Positions 56,626 through 64,000 of a DNA stretch of 64,000 bases are shown one piece after another. A program made the position numbers and the translations under genes. This stretch comes from Sutcliffiella horikoshii (lineage in GTDB: Bacteria; Bacillota; Bacilli; Bacillales; Bacillaceae_I): positions 124,001-188,000 of the forward strand of contig NZ_VTEV01000007.1 in NCBI RefSeq assembly GCF_008180725.1, given 5' to 3'. Each line of letters starts with the position of its first letter. Within the stretch, counting starts at the first letter, position 1. The notes beneath the pieces were generated by a model. It did no database searches, was not told the DNA's origin, and was given only the letters and a program-made list of their open reading frames with translations.

Positions 56626-57804
56626 ATGTTTGTCGCAAAAAGAAAGGACGGATCTTTCTTTTCTTTATTAGATTGGAAGAACCGAGAAGATGTTGAGCGC
56701 CTTACAAAAGGGGAGTTGTTTTTCTGTCCAGCTTGTCATCGAGCTCTCCAATTAAAACATGGACAGGTAAGAAAAGTACATTTTGCCCACATGAACGATT
56801 CCTGTAATGCCTCCTCAGAATCAGAAACTCTTTACCATCTTGAAGGTAAGGAAAAGTTATACGAAAGCCTTCTCCACTCCCATCATACAACAACACTTGA
56901 ACATTATATCCCGAGCACCAATCAAAGAGCAGATGTTTATTTGGAAACAGAAAATCGAAAGTATGCATTTGAATTTCAATGCTCTACCATTTCTAAATCA
57001 GAGTTCAATCTGAGGACAAAGCTTTATGAAAGCTCGCACATCAAGCCAATATGGATACTTGGAAAAGAAAAACTAGGAAACATAGAACCACAAATGAAGC
57101 TTTCACCTTTTCAATGGCAATTTCTACAGAGACATAACGCGCACAGTCCTCCGTATATCCTAGCATTTTGCCCCAAATCGACACTCTATTATTATCTCTA
57201 CCCTTCATTTTCCTTTAATACTTCTTCCACCTATATTTCGTCTATGACAAGCAAGAGTTGGACCGAGCATCCAATCATGCAGAATATTCAAAATGCATCT
57301 TGGAAAGAACATTTTCTCCACTATAAAAAGAAATGGAGGTATGTCTATTCCCTTTATAAACCCCATAATCTTTTGAGAAAATATTGCTATGCTAAAATGA
57401 ACATTCCTCTTTCGTTGTTTCCGGCTGAAATCGGTCTCCCTGTTCCTTCTTTTTACAGATTGCATACTCCTGTTATTGAATGGCAGGCATGGCTCTACTT
57501 TGATTCTATCTACCATACCCCTTTACATTCCATTATTCATGTCCCTACTGTATTGCGAAATTTTAAGCGCCGTATAAAAGGTTCTCAAATTGCTGTAAGA
57601 GAGTTGCCACTTGTAAAGGTCGGGTCCTATGAGGATGCGGTGGTGGAATACTTGGACACTCTTGTCTCGATTGGGGCCTTAAAGCGGGAAACCCCTGTAA
57701 TTTATCGGAAAATCAAAAAGGAGCTGCCTTTTCCGTCCATGGAAGACGTGTATAAACAAGATCGCATTGTATTGGAATACTTGTTGCATCTAAAACAATC
57801 TTAA
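56626..57804 (+). CDS. coiA: Competence protein CoiA
   Basis: 392 aa. N-terminal zinc-finger-like region FFCPACHRALQLKHG followed by VHFAH; then a nuclease-like core with ADVYLETENRKYAFEFQCS, typical of CoiA. Needed for processing or recombination of incoming DNA in naturally competent Firmicutes. GAAAGGTG precedes ATG 56626; the longer frame from 56566 has no such site. Confidence 0.9.
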   Translation: MFVAKRKDGSFFSLLDWKNREDVERLTKGELFFCPACHRALQLKHGQVRKVHFAHMNDSCNASSESETLYHLEGKEKLYESLLHSHHTTTLEHYIPSTNQRADVYLETENRKYAFEFQCSTISKSEFNLRTKLYESSHIKPIWILGKEKLGNIEPQMKLSPFQWQFLQRHNAHSPPYILAFCPKSTLYYYLYPSFSFNTSSTYISSMTSKSWTEHPIMQNIQNASWKEHFLHYKKKWRYVYSLYKPHNLLRKYCYAKMNIPLSLFPAEIGLPVPSFYRLHTPVIEWQAWLYFDSIYHTPLHSIIHVPTVLRNFKRRIKGSQIAVRELPLVKVGSYEDAVVEYLDTLVSIGALKRETPVIYRKIKKELPFPSMEDVYKQDRIVLEYLLHLKQS

Positions 57805-57888
57805 GATTAATAAAACAAAAAAGGGAATAATAAGGACGTGTCGAATAGTTAAAAGGATGCATTTTTTATTTTTAAAGGGGGTTTAATG

Positions 57889-59703
57889 ATGGCGGAACAA
57901 ACTGCTGTTAAGAAATTACAAGAGCGTAAAGACATCTCTGTGGAGGATACATGGAGATTAGAGGATATTTTCTCAAGTGATGAAGCATGGGAAAAGGAGT
58001 TTCAAGATGTAAAAGGTATGATCGGAAAGATAAAGGATTATGAGGGGAAACTGTCCGAGTCTGCTGATGCGTTGTTTGAAGCGTTGCAATACCAGGATTC
58101 CATCTCCAGTCGATTAGGAAAACTTTATACATATGCACATATGCGCTACGATCAAGATACAACCAATTCCTTCTACCAAGGACTGAACGATCGTGCAACC
58201 AATCTTTATACACAAGTGGCAAGCGCGCTTTCTTTTGTGGTGCCTGAAATTTTAACGATGAAAGAAGAAGACATCGCCAAATTTCTGCAAGAAAATAAAG
58301 AACTTGCTTTATACGAGCACTCTTTAGACGAAATTAATCGCCAACGACCGCATGTGTTATCCGCGAAAGAAGAAGCATTATTAGCAGAAGCTTCTGAAGT
58401 GTTATCCGCATCTTCCAACACATTTGGAATGCTGAACAATGCCGACATTACTTTCCCATCTGTAAAAGATGAAAACGGGGAAGAAATTGAAATCACGCAT
58501 GGCCGTTACATCCGCTTCCTAGAAAGTGAAGATCAAGAAGTGAGAAAAAATGCATTTAAAGCGGTTTATGAAACGTACGGAAAATATCGCAACACATTTT
58601 CCAGTACATTAGGCGGAGCGGTGAAAAAGGACAACTTCCAAGCGAAGGTCCGTAACTATGATTCAGCCCGTCAATCTGCCTTAAGCAACAACAATATCCC
58701 GGAAACGGTATACGACAACCTTGTGAACACCATCAATAAAAACTTGCACCTATTGCACCGTTATGTGGATCTTCGTAAAAAAGTTCTTGGTGTAGAAGAG
58801 CTGCATATGTATGACCTGTATACGCCACTGATCAAAGAAGCGAACATGAAGGTTTCTTACGAGGAAGCAAAGGATTACTTACTTAAAGGTCTTGCACCAT
58901 TAGGTCAGGAGTATCTTGACATTGTAAAAGAAGGATTCGATAACAGATGGGTAGACGTTCAAGAGAACAAAGGGAAGCGATCTGGTGCTTATTCTTCTGG
59001 AACATATGGAACCAACCCTTATATTCTAATGAACTGGCAGGATAATGTGAATAACCTGTTCACGCTTGCACATGAGTTCGGCCATTCCGTACACAGCTAC
59101 TACACAAGAAAAACACAGCCGTATCCGTATGGAAACTACTCCATCTTCGTGGCAGAAGTAGCATCTACATGCAACGAAGCACTATTAAATGATTACTTGT
59201 TAAAAACAGTGGATGACGATAAAAAACGTCTTTACTTGTTAAACCACTATTTAGAAGGCTTCCGCGGTACAGTATTCCGCCAAACAATGTTTGCTGAATT
59301 TGAGCACAAAATCCATGAACTTGCGCAAAATGGTGAAGCGTTGACTGCTGACCTTCTAACAGAAACATACTATGAGTTAAACAAGAAATACTTTGGTGAG
59401 AACATCACGATTAATGAGGAAATTGGATTAGAGTGGGCAAGAATCCCTCACTTCTACTATAACTACTATGTATATCAATATGCGACAGGCTACAGTGCAG
59501 CAACAGCACTAAGCAAGCAGATCTTGGAGGAAGGTCAGCCTGCTGTCGACCGTTACCTTGAATTCTTAAAAGCGGGAAGCTCCGATTATCCAATCGAAGT
59601 CTTGAAAAAGGCTGGAGTGGACATGACTCAATCCAACCCGATTGAAGAGGCTTGTAAGGTATTTGAAGAGAAGTTAAAAGAAATGGAAGAGTTGCTTTCC
59701 TAA
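57889..59703 (+). CDS. pepF: Oligoendopeptidase F
   Basis: About 604 aa, M3B metallopeptidase that degrades short peptides in the cytoplasm. The zinc motif is LAHEFGHSVHSYY near 385-395, with downstream EVASTCNEALL supplying the third ligand. GGGGG at 57877-57881 spaces better to the second ATG (57889) than to the first (57886). It could degrade peptides imported by App and Opp. Confidence 0.95.
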   Translation: MAEQTAVKKLQERKDISVEDTWRLEDIFSSDEAWEKEFQDVKGMIGKIKDYEGKLSESADALFEALQYQDSISSRLGKLYTYAHMRYDQDTTNSFYQGLNDRATNLYTQVASALSFVVPEILTMKEEDIAKFLQENKELALYEHSLDEINRQRPHVLSAKEEALLAEASEVLSASSNTFGMLNNADITFPSVKDENGEEIEITHGRYIRFLESEDQEVRKNAFKAVYETYGKYRNTFSSTLGGAVKKDNFQAKVRNYDSARQSALSNNNIPETVYDNLVNTINKNLHLLHRYVDLRKKVLGVEELHMYDLYTPLIKEANMKVSYEEAKDYLLKGLAPLGQEYLDIVKEGFDNRWVDVQENKGKRSGAYSSGTYGTNPYILMNWQDNVNNLFTLAHEFGHSVHSYYTRKTQPYPYGNYSIFVAEVASTCNEALLNDYLLKTVDDDKKRLYLLNHYLEGFRGTVFRQTMFAEFEHKIHELAQNGEALTADLLTETYYELNKKYFGENITINEEIGLEWARIPHFYYNYYVYQYATGYSAATALSKQILEEGQPAVDRYLEFLKAGSSDYPIEVLKKAGVDMTQSNPIEEACKVFEEKLKEMEELLS

Positions 59704-59717
59704 TAATGCAAACGGGG

Positions 59718-59743
59718 ACCACCTTGTAAAGAGGTGGTTTTCT
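59718..59743 (+). terminator. Terminator after pepF
   Basis: ACCACCT pairs with AGGTGGT around a 7-nt loop, followed by a short T-rich tail. Confidence 0.7.
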
Positions 59744-59759
59744 TTATGGGGAAAGGGGG

Positions 59760-59936
59760 CTATTTGAACCCTTTAAATCTCCGCTGATTGTTCAAAAGAG
59801 CGATAAGCAGGAAGATAGAAAAGAATAGTACGGGAGACGTTAAATAGATCGGGTACAGCTTCATAAGTCCAAGGACGTTAATGAAGAGGCTGAACAGAAT
59901 AAACGCGATGCAGAATATGAATGGGATTTTTGACAT
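59760..59936 (-). CDS. Small membrane protein (58 aa)
   Basis: Two hydrophobic helices; starts MSKIPFIFCIAFILFSLFIN and ends NNQRRFKGFK. AAAGGAG is seven bases upstream of ATG 59936. Not recognised. Confidence 0.65.
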   Translation of the reverse strand: MSKIPFIFCIAFILFSLFINVLGLMKLYPIYLTSPVLFFSIFLLIALLNNQRRFKGFK

Positions 59937-60053
59937 GATGCGGCTCCTTTCCATAAGACTTGTACCTCTACTAATTATATGTACGTAAAAGGGGCAGATT
60001 CCATTACAAAAAAATACCTTTGTGACAAAGTTGTGAAATAGAGGTCTAACCTC

Positions 60054-60083
60054 TTGTCAAAAGTCGACATCATCTGATATATT
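60054..60083 (+). promoter_or_regulatory. Promoter of roxS
   Basis: TTGTCA (60054-60059) and TATATT (60078-60083) with an 18-bp spacer. Upstream TTGTGA-type sequences at 60021 and 60031 resemble ResD sites; ResDE activates roxS in B. subtilis. Confidence 0.65.
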
Positions 60084-60088
60084 AATAA

Positions 60089-60106
60089 CTGTGAAACGAT
60101 TCACAA
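60089..60106. promoter_or_regulatory. Rex operator at the roxS start site
   Basis: TGTGAA-ACGA-TTCACA is a perfect inverted repeat matching the Rex consensus TTGTGAANNNNTTCACAA. It covers the predicted transcription start, so the NADH-sensing repressor Rex would block roxS when NADH is low. Confidence 0.8.
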
Positions 60107-60210
60107 ACAAACATATACCCCTTTGTTTGACCGTGAAAAATTTCTCCCATCCCCTTTGTTGTCTTTAATGACAATAGATTAGCCCTGGTCCCGTTGACCA
60201 GGGCTTTTCC
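60090..60210 (+). ncRNA. roxS: Small regulatory RNA RoxS (RsaE family)
   Basis: The region has the RoxS/RsaE hallmarks: a first C-rich loop TACCCCTTTGTTTGACCGTG, the invariant GTGAAAAATTTCTCCCATCC and a second CCCCTTTGTTGTC, then a terminator (AGCCCTGGTC/GACCAGGGCT, 60181-60205) with a T-rich tail. These C-rich segments pair with Shine-Dalgarno regions of central-metabolism mRNAs. It lies between pepF and spxH, the location I recall for this family. Confidence 0.93.
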
Positions 60211-60276
60211 TGTTTGTATTGAAATAATTTAGTCGAGCCGCGCAGCCAGCATTAAGTAGCCCCCAAATTGCAAAAC

Positions 60277-60366
60277 GGGCGATTTTTAATAGCTTTCAGG
60301 CGAAAATAAAAAAATACGGGCGATTTTTAATAGCTTTCAGGCGAAAATAAAAAAATACGGGCGATT
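60277..60366. repeat. 41-bp tandem repeat, two full copies plus a partial
   Basis: GGGCGATT begins at 60277, 60318 and 60359, exactly 41 bp apart; the two full units are identical. The third stops after GGGCGATT. Lies between the roxS terminator and the spxH terminators. Confidence 0.9.
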
Positions 60367-60387
60367 CGCTAAAATCTAAAAATAAAA

Positions 60388-60427
60388 AACAACTTCGTCG
60401 GTCTTAAAAAAACCAAAAGAAGTTGTT
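60388..60427 (-). terminator. Distal hairpin downstream of spxH
   Basis: AACAACTTC and GAAGTTGTT form a 9-bp stem, followed by T-rich sequence on the minus strand. May be a back-up terminator. Confidence 0.55.
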
Positions 60428-60436
60428 TCAAAATCT

Positions 60437-60478
60437 AAAAACCGGAGAGGCAAACATCCTGAGTTTGTCGCTCCGGTT
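60437..60478 (-). terminator. Terminator of the yjbI-spxH operon
   Basis: On the minus strand AACCGGAG pairs with CTCCGGTT and is followed by TTTAG. Confidence 0.75.
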
Positions 60479-60495
60479 TATTTATTCTTACTAAG

Positions 60496-61368
60496 TTAAT
60501 TCGCAATATATCTCCAGAACGTCCCATGCTTTACGGGAACCTTTTCTACGCGCTGGGCGAGCTGTAGCTTTTTCAATTCATGCTCCACTTCTACAATCGG
60601 CAGGTTATAGACTACGGATATTTCCTTTGTTGCTACAAAAGAAAACTGAGACAAGAAGTCCTCTAAAGGCGGCAGCATCTTAGGAAATGGTTGTTCCCCC
60701 AGCATGTCTTGCAAAATATGCACATACACTTCATAGGAGTGATAGCCTGAAACTTTAATGCCTTCTTCTTCAATATTTTCGTTAAAGAATACGAGCGTGG
60801 GGATCTCAGATACGTCCATTTCATTGGTGATTTTGAAATCACAATTTAATGCCTTGGAAGCACAATCTCCGCTCATATCTTTCTTGAACTCTTCCATATC
60901 GAGTCCGACTGACTCCGCACATTCCATTAATACTGGGAGTTCGGAGATATTCTGTTTCTCGAGGAATAGTACCTCTTGTAACTTCCGCAAGTACTTGATT
61001 CCTGCCTTACGTCCTTGAAGTTCTGCAGCCTTAATTGCAATGGATGCAACATATGGCGATTCAATCGGATTCTCAAGCCACAAGGACCCATCACAGGACA
61101 TGCCAGAACGGGTTGCCGTGCGTTCCCAAACTTGGGCCATCGAAGCAGCATAATGTTTTTTGGCCAGATTAAGGGATGTTAATTGGCCTGTGACAATATG
61201 CTTGATGGTAAAATACTGACCGTACTGCACGTATAACTTCTTAAGCATCGGCTCCAATGCCCAGCACTCCGGGCAGAGAGGGTCGATGAAGAAGTAAATC
61301 TCTATTGGTTTATTGGTAGTATGCTGAATGTTTTTTAAATAAAATAATTTCTTATCATTACAGGTCAC
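60496..61368 (-). CDS. spxH: ClpXP adaptor SpxH (YjbH)
   Basis: 290 aa, DsbA-like thioredoxin fold. Active-site-like CPEC at 32-35 after FFIDPL. SpxH presents Spx (52 kb) to ClpXP, keeping Spx low in unstressed cells. GTG start at 61368 inside the end of yjbI (11-nt overlap), preceded by AAGGAAG. Confidence 0.92.
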   Translation of the reverse strand: MTCNDKKLFYLKNIQHTTNKPIEIYFFIDPLCPECWALEPMLKKLYVQYGQYFTIKHIVTGQLTSLNLAKKHYAASMAQVWERTATRSGMSCDGSLWLENPIESPYVASIAIKAAELQGRKAGIKYLRKLQEVLFLEKQNISELPVLMECAESVGLDMEEFKKDMSGDCASKALNCDFKITNEMDVSEIPTLVFFNENIEEEGIKVSGYHSYEVYVHILQDMLGEQPFPKMLPPLEDFLSQFSFVATKEISVVYNLPIVEVEHELKKLQLAQRVEKVPVKHGTFWRYIAN

Positions 61369-61774
61369 ATGAATCTTCCTTTTCTTCAGGTTTGTCTGGG
61401 GTATTGATCATATGTTGAGCCGTTAGTACTAAACGCTGAAAAAATTCTTTTCGATATGAACCCTCAAGTCCCACTTCATCCATTGCCTCTTCCATGCATG
61501 CAAGCCATGCTTTCGCACGCTTCGGTGTAATTTCAAAAGGCAGATGGCGCGCACGCAGCATTGGATGCCCATGCTCACTTGTATAAAGAGGTGGTCCTCC
61601 TAAGTATTGGGTAAGAAATTGCTTTTGCTTCCTTGCTGTTTCCGTCAGGTCATTCGGGAAAATAGGAGCTAAACTGGGATGGCGACCTACACGATCGTAA
61701 AATGCGTCTACAAGTTCATTGATGACTTGCTCTCCGCCAACAGTTTCAAAAGGTGATTGTATGTTATCCATCAT
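61358..61774 (-). CDS. yjbI: Truncated haemoglobin YjbI
   Basis: 138 aa, group II 2/2 globin. [20 protein letters not shown] and [14 protein letters not shown] are characteristic, the latter with the proximal-His region. AAGGAG precedes ATG 61774; a longer frame from 61822 is rejected. Its overlap with spxH recalls B. subtilis, where YjbI and YjbH are co-expressed. Confidence 0.92.
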   Translation of the reverse strand: MMDNIQSPFETVGGEQVINELVDAFYDRVGRHPSLAPIFPNDLTETARKQKQFLTQYLGGPPLYTSEHGHPMLRARHLPFEITPKRAKAWLACMEEAMDEVGLEGSYRKEFFQRLVLTAQHMINTPDKPEEKEDSCDL

Positions 61775-61911
61775 TTTTAACTCCTTATATCTAAAGTAAC
61801 GATTGTATGTATATTTTAGCAATGTGGTTATTATATCTCAAACAATTCGATTCCACCCTTGCAAAAAATAGGGAAAAAAGGGAGAGAGGAGGAAGGAGGA
61901 TAGGGGTAACT

Positions 61912-62034
61912 GTTGATTTCCGTTCCAGGCGCTTCGCTTGCCTGCGGGCGGTCCGTGAGCCTCCTCGCTACGCTGCGGGGTCTCACCTGTCCCTTCCTCC
62001 CGCGGGCGTCTACGCGCCTTCCACTCCAATCAAC
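61912..62034 (-). repeat. Interspersed palindromic element, copy i
   Basis: Ends GTTGATT and AATCAAC are complementary; almost identical to copy g. Upstream of yjbI, before the yjbJ terminator. Confidence 0.9.
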
Positions 62035-62062
62035 GGGTTATCTCATCCTCATCAGGACAAAT

Positions 62063-62108
62063 AAAAAACACCGGCATGAGATTTTCAAAAACATGCGCGG
62101 TGTTTTTT
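62063..62108 (-). terminator. Terminator of the yjbK-yjbJ operon
   Basis: ACACCG plus CATG arms pair across a loop (CACCGGCATG with CATGCGCGGTG); T run follows on the minus strand. Confidence 0.8.
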
Positions 62109-62116
62109 GTGAAAGT

Positions 62117-62776
62117 TTAAGCCTGGTAGTTCCCGGTTACCTTGCGGACGTAGTTCATGGTTTCTTTGAAGGGAGGGACTCCGTTGTATTTGTCTACGTT
62201 TCCAGGTCCTGCATTGTAGGCGGCAAGGGCGAGGGTTAGGTTGCCATCGTACTTATCGAGCATCTGACGAATGTATTTAGTGCCGCCCATAATATTTTGA
62301 CGAGGGTCCATCGCATTCGTGACGCCGAGTCCTTTTGCTGTTAGAGGCATGAGTTGCATTAAACCGGTTGCCCCCGCATGGCTCACTGCAGTTGGATTAA
62401 AGCTTGATTCTTGTTGGATGATTGCTTTGATTAGTTTTGGGTCGACTCCATATTTTATAGAAGCTTCCTCAATAATATCTTCAAAATCTGACCGTCTTGC
62501 AACGCTCACCTTTTCCTTAACTGCGCCAGTAGCAGTTTGAGGAGCAATGCTCTTACTAATCTCCGCTTCCAACAGGCCCGCATTCATGGAAAGCATTGCG
62601 GAATTCAATGGATGAGAAAAGGAATGCTGACCAGGGAGCGAAGAATTAACAGTGTCAGTAGTCATCATTCCCGCCAATACATTAGAGAATGAACTTGAGT
62701 TATTGGTTTGCTTGTTTCCTTGTAATCCTTGCAACGCTTGAAGTTGCATCATGGATCGTAACTGTTCTACGTTCAT
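62117..62776 (-). CDS. yjbJ: Lytic transglycosylase YjbJ
   Basis: 219 aa. The C-terminal SLT domain (about 95-215) has IIQQESSFNPTAVSHAGATG with the catalytic Glu, then GLMQLMP and AAYNAGPGNVDKY. No clear signal peptide, and a Gln/Ser-rich N-terminal half. Cleaves peptidoglycan between MurNAc and GlcNAc. Its ATG overlaps the yjbK stop (ATGA). Confidence 0.9.
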   Translation of the reverse strand: MNVEQLRSMMQLQALQGLQGNKQTNNSSSFSNVLAGMMTTDTVNSSLPGQHSFSHPLNSAMLSMNAGLLEAEISKSIAPQTATGAVKEKVSVARRSDFEDIIEEASIKYGVDPKLIKAIIQQESSFNPTAVSHAGATGLMQLMPLTAKGLGVTNAMDPRQNIMGGTKYIRQMLDKYDGNLTLALAAYNAGPGNVDKYNGVPPFKETMNYVRKVTGNYQA

Positions 62777-63384
62777 TTTTGACCCTCTTCTCCTGTAAGT
62801 GAACAGGCTTTTGCCTCGTAAAATCTTACAATTTTATTTTTCGTTTCACGGAGCGGGATTCCATATGCTTCGAGTAGTTCATGGAATAACTTCTCGCCTT
62901 CTGCATAATTGTTTACCTCATACTCCAGCTCAAAGTCGCTAGTGTCTATATAATTACTTTCATCCAATACTAATAATCCATTTTTGTATGAAAGCTCGGC
63001 GCGGTTTGTTTTTAATGAACCAAAGTAGATCACTTCAGATGGGGAGATACTAAGCTCGTCCATTAAAATACTGGAGATATTTCCGCTGATCAATCCGTTC
63101 TTTTCGCTTTTCATAGCTACAAATTCATCCTCAGACACAATCTGATGTGTTTCAAGAAGTCCTTCTGCAGCAGGTTGTTTTAAGGTAAGAGTGAATGTGT
63201 CGCCTTTTTTTCGAACGCGGAGAGCACAGCCTTTTTCCTTTAATGCAAACCCAGGCGTGTCAAAATAATGATTTTCCTGAGTGAAAAAATCATCTGAATT
63301 CACTTTAAATGCCGAACAGAGAGATGTAAATTCATCAAAAGTCAATAAATTCTTAAATTCGATTTCGATTTCTTGGTTAGTCAT
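62773..63384 (-). CDS. yjbK: CYTH-domain phosphatase YjbK
   Basis: 203 aa. N-terminal EIEIEFK is the ExExK signature, and RVRKKGDTFTLTLKQP carries basic triphosphate-binding residues. CYTH enzymes hydrolyse triphosphates; in Bacillus this gene clusters with the (p)ppGpp synthetase yjbM. AGGAG-like site precedes the ATG. Confidence 0.9.
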   Translation of the reverse strand: MTNQEIEIEFKNLLTFDEFTSLCSAFKVNSDDFFTQENHYFDTPGFALKEKGCALRVRKKGDTFTLTLKQPAAEGLLETHQIVSEDEFVAMKSEKNGLISGNISSILMDELSISPSEVIYFGSLKTNRAELSYKNGLLVLDESNYIDTSDFELEYEVNNYAEGEKLFHELLEAYGIPLRETKNKIVRFYEAKACSLTGEEGQK

Positions 63385-63571
63385 AGTTTTACCTCTCCTA
63401 ATTGATATACTTCTATTATTACTTGCTTTTCGAGGGAAGGCAATGTTTAACTGCCATTCTTTTAGGAATCATTAAACACAATTATTTGGTAAAAAAGTTA
63501 GGTTTCCATTTCGTTGCAGGTAGGGAATTATGATAATATATGAGTAGGATTTAGGTTGGAAGGAGATTATT

Positions 63572-63940
63572 ATGCAAAAAAGAATTAAAATCAAGAAAAC
63601 ATCATGGAATGAACAACAACTTTTGCTGGAGGCGGATTCTGTATCTTTTCCGCTTGATCAAGTGTCTGCGAGCAATCAAATGCTGGTGGATTCAGACAAT
63701 CTCGCATTTATCTATAAATTGGAGACAGCGACTGAATTTATCTATGTAAGCATTAAGGATGATTTTTGGAATGATGTAAAACAGGCATTAGAGGATAAAA
63801 AGGCAATTGTACTAGTGGTGGATAATACGGCATTATTGCTGACAAACATAGAAGAAGAACTAGGGTATTTAATAGAAAATATTAGAGACAACGCCAATTA
63901 TGGGGAAGAGATGGAGAGAAGAGTAAACGAGATTTTTTAA
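63572..63940 (+). CDS. yjbL: YjbL, UPF0738 family
   Basis: 122 aa, soluble. LEADSVSFPLDQVSASNQM and VVDNTALLLTNIEEELGYL match YjbL, function unknown. GGAAGGAG precedes the ATG. Divergent from yjbK and 15 nt before yjbM. Confidence 0.9.
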   Translation: MQKRIKIKKTSWNEQQLLLEADSVSFPLDQVSASNQMLVDSDNLAFIYKLETATEFIYVSIKDDFWNDVKQALEDKKAIVLVVDNTALLLTNIEEELGYLIENIRDNANYGEEMERRVNEIF

Positions 63941-63955
63941 GGGGTTTGGCCAATT

Positions 63956-64000
63956 ATGATACAACACTGGGATTTGTTTTTAGCGCCTTATAAACAGGCA
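63956..64000 (+). CDS. yjbM: Small alarmone synthetase YjbM (RelQ), first 15 codons only
   Basis: MIQHWDLFLAPYKQA is the start of the small (p)ppGpp synthetase known as YjbM/SasB/RelQ, whose N terminus is WxxFLxPYxQA. AAGGGG lies 11 bases upstream. The gene runs off the window. Name rests on this short match plus gene order. Confidence 0.75.
   Translation, partial: MIQHWDLFLAPYKQA

Overview
This window looks like part of the chromosome of a low-GC Gram-positive bacterium of the family Bacillaceae. Ribosome-binding sites are strong and AGGAGG-like, several starts are GTG or TTG, and from about 9 kb onward the gene order closely follows the yit-yja-yjb region of Bacillus subtilis: yitK, yitL, yitS-yitW, yjzC, yjzD, yjaU, yjaV, med, comZ, yjzB, fabHA, fabF, yjaZ, appDFABC, yjbA, trpS, oppABCDF, yjbC, spx, yjbE, mecA, coiA, pepF, roxS, spxH and yjbI-yjbM. 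Names rest on recognition of protein sequence and gene order; no database was searched. I see no prophage, transposase, tRNA, rRNA or CRISPR.

Layout. 1-7.1 kb: a maltodextrin locus with a divergent neopullulanase (cut by the window edge), the importer mdxEFG, a membrane-anchored alpha-amylase and a LacI-type regulator, with several LacI/CcpA-type operator sequences. 7.4-17.1 kb: stress and housekeeping genes of the yit block (SDR, acetyltransferase, YajQ, CvfB, DegV, YitT, HAD phosphatase, esterase, Fe-S assembly). 17.3-27.6 kb: ClpB, competence genes med-comZ, and the FapR-type fatty-acid initiation genes fabHA-fabF. 28-43.2 kb: two complete oligopeptide ABC importers (App and Opp) flanking yjbA and a T-box-controlled trpS. 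44-51.4 kb: a glycosidase-like secreted protein, an acetyltransferase and an RND efflux/adaptor/lipase operon that separates yjbC from spx. 52-64 kb: the Spx/MecA/SpxH proteolysis-control module, cardiolipin synthase, CoiA, PepF, the small RNA RoxS with a Rex operator, globin, lytic transglycosylase, CYTH phosphatase and the start of a small alarmone synthetase.

How they work together. Three importers (maltodextrin and two peptide systems) each carry a strong RNA hairpin just after the binding-protein gene, which would favour excess binding protein over permease. Spx, its adaptor SpxH, MecA, ClpB and RoxS make the right half a stress- and redox-control neighbourhood.

The most unusual content is non-coding. 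Six intergenic tandem arrays have periods of 52, 52, 52, 21, 21 and 41 bp, all close to whole numbers of DNA helical turns, though most differ in sequence. Two distant 52-bp arrays share a palindromic core but have different tails. Separately, nine scattered elements of 105-130 bp share their interior but each ends in its own private pair of complementary arms; two of them sit inside regulated 5' leaders (fabHA and trpS).
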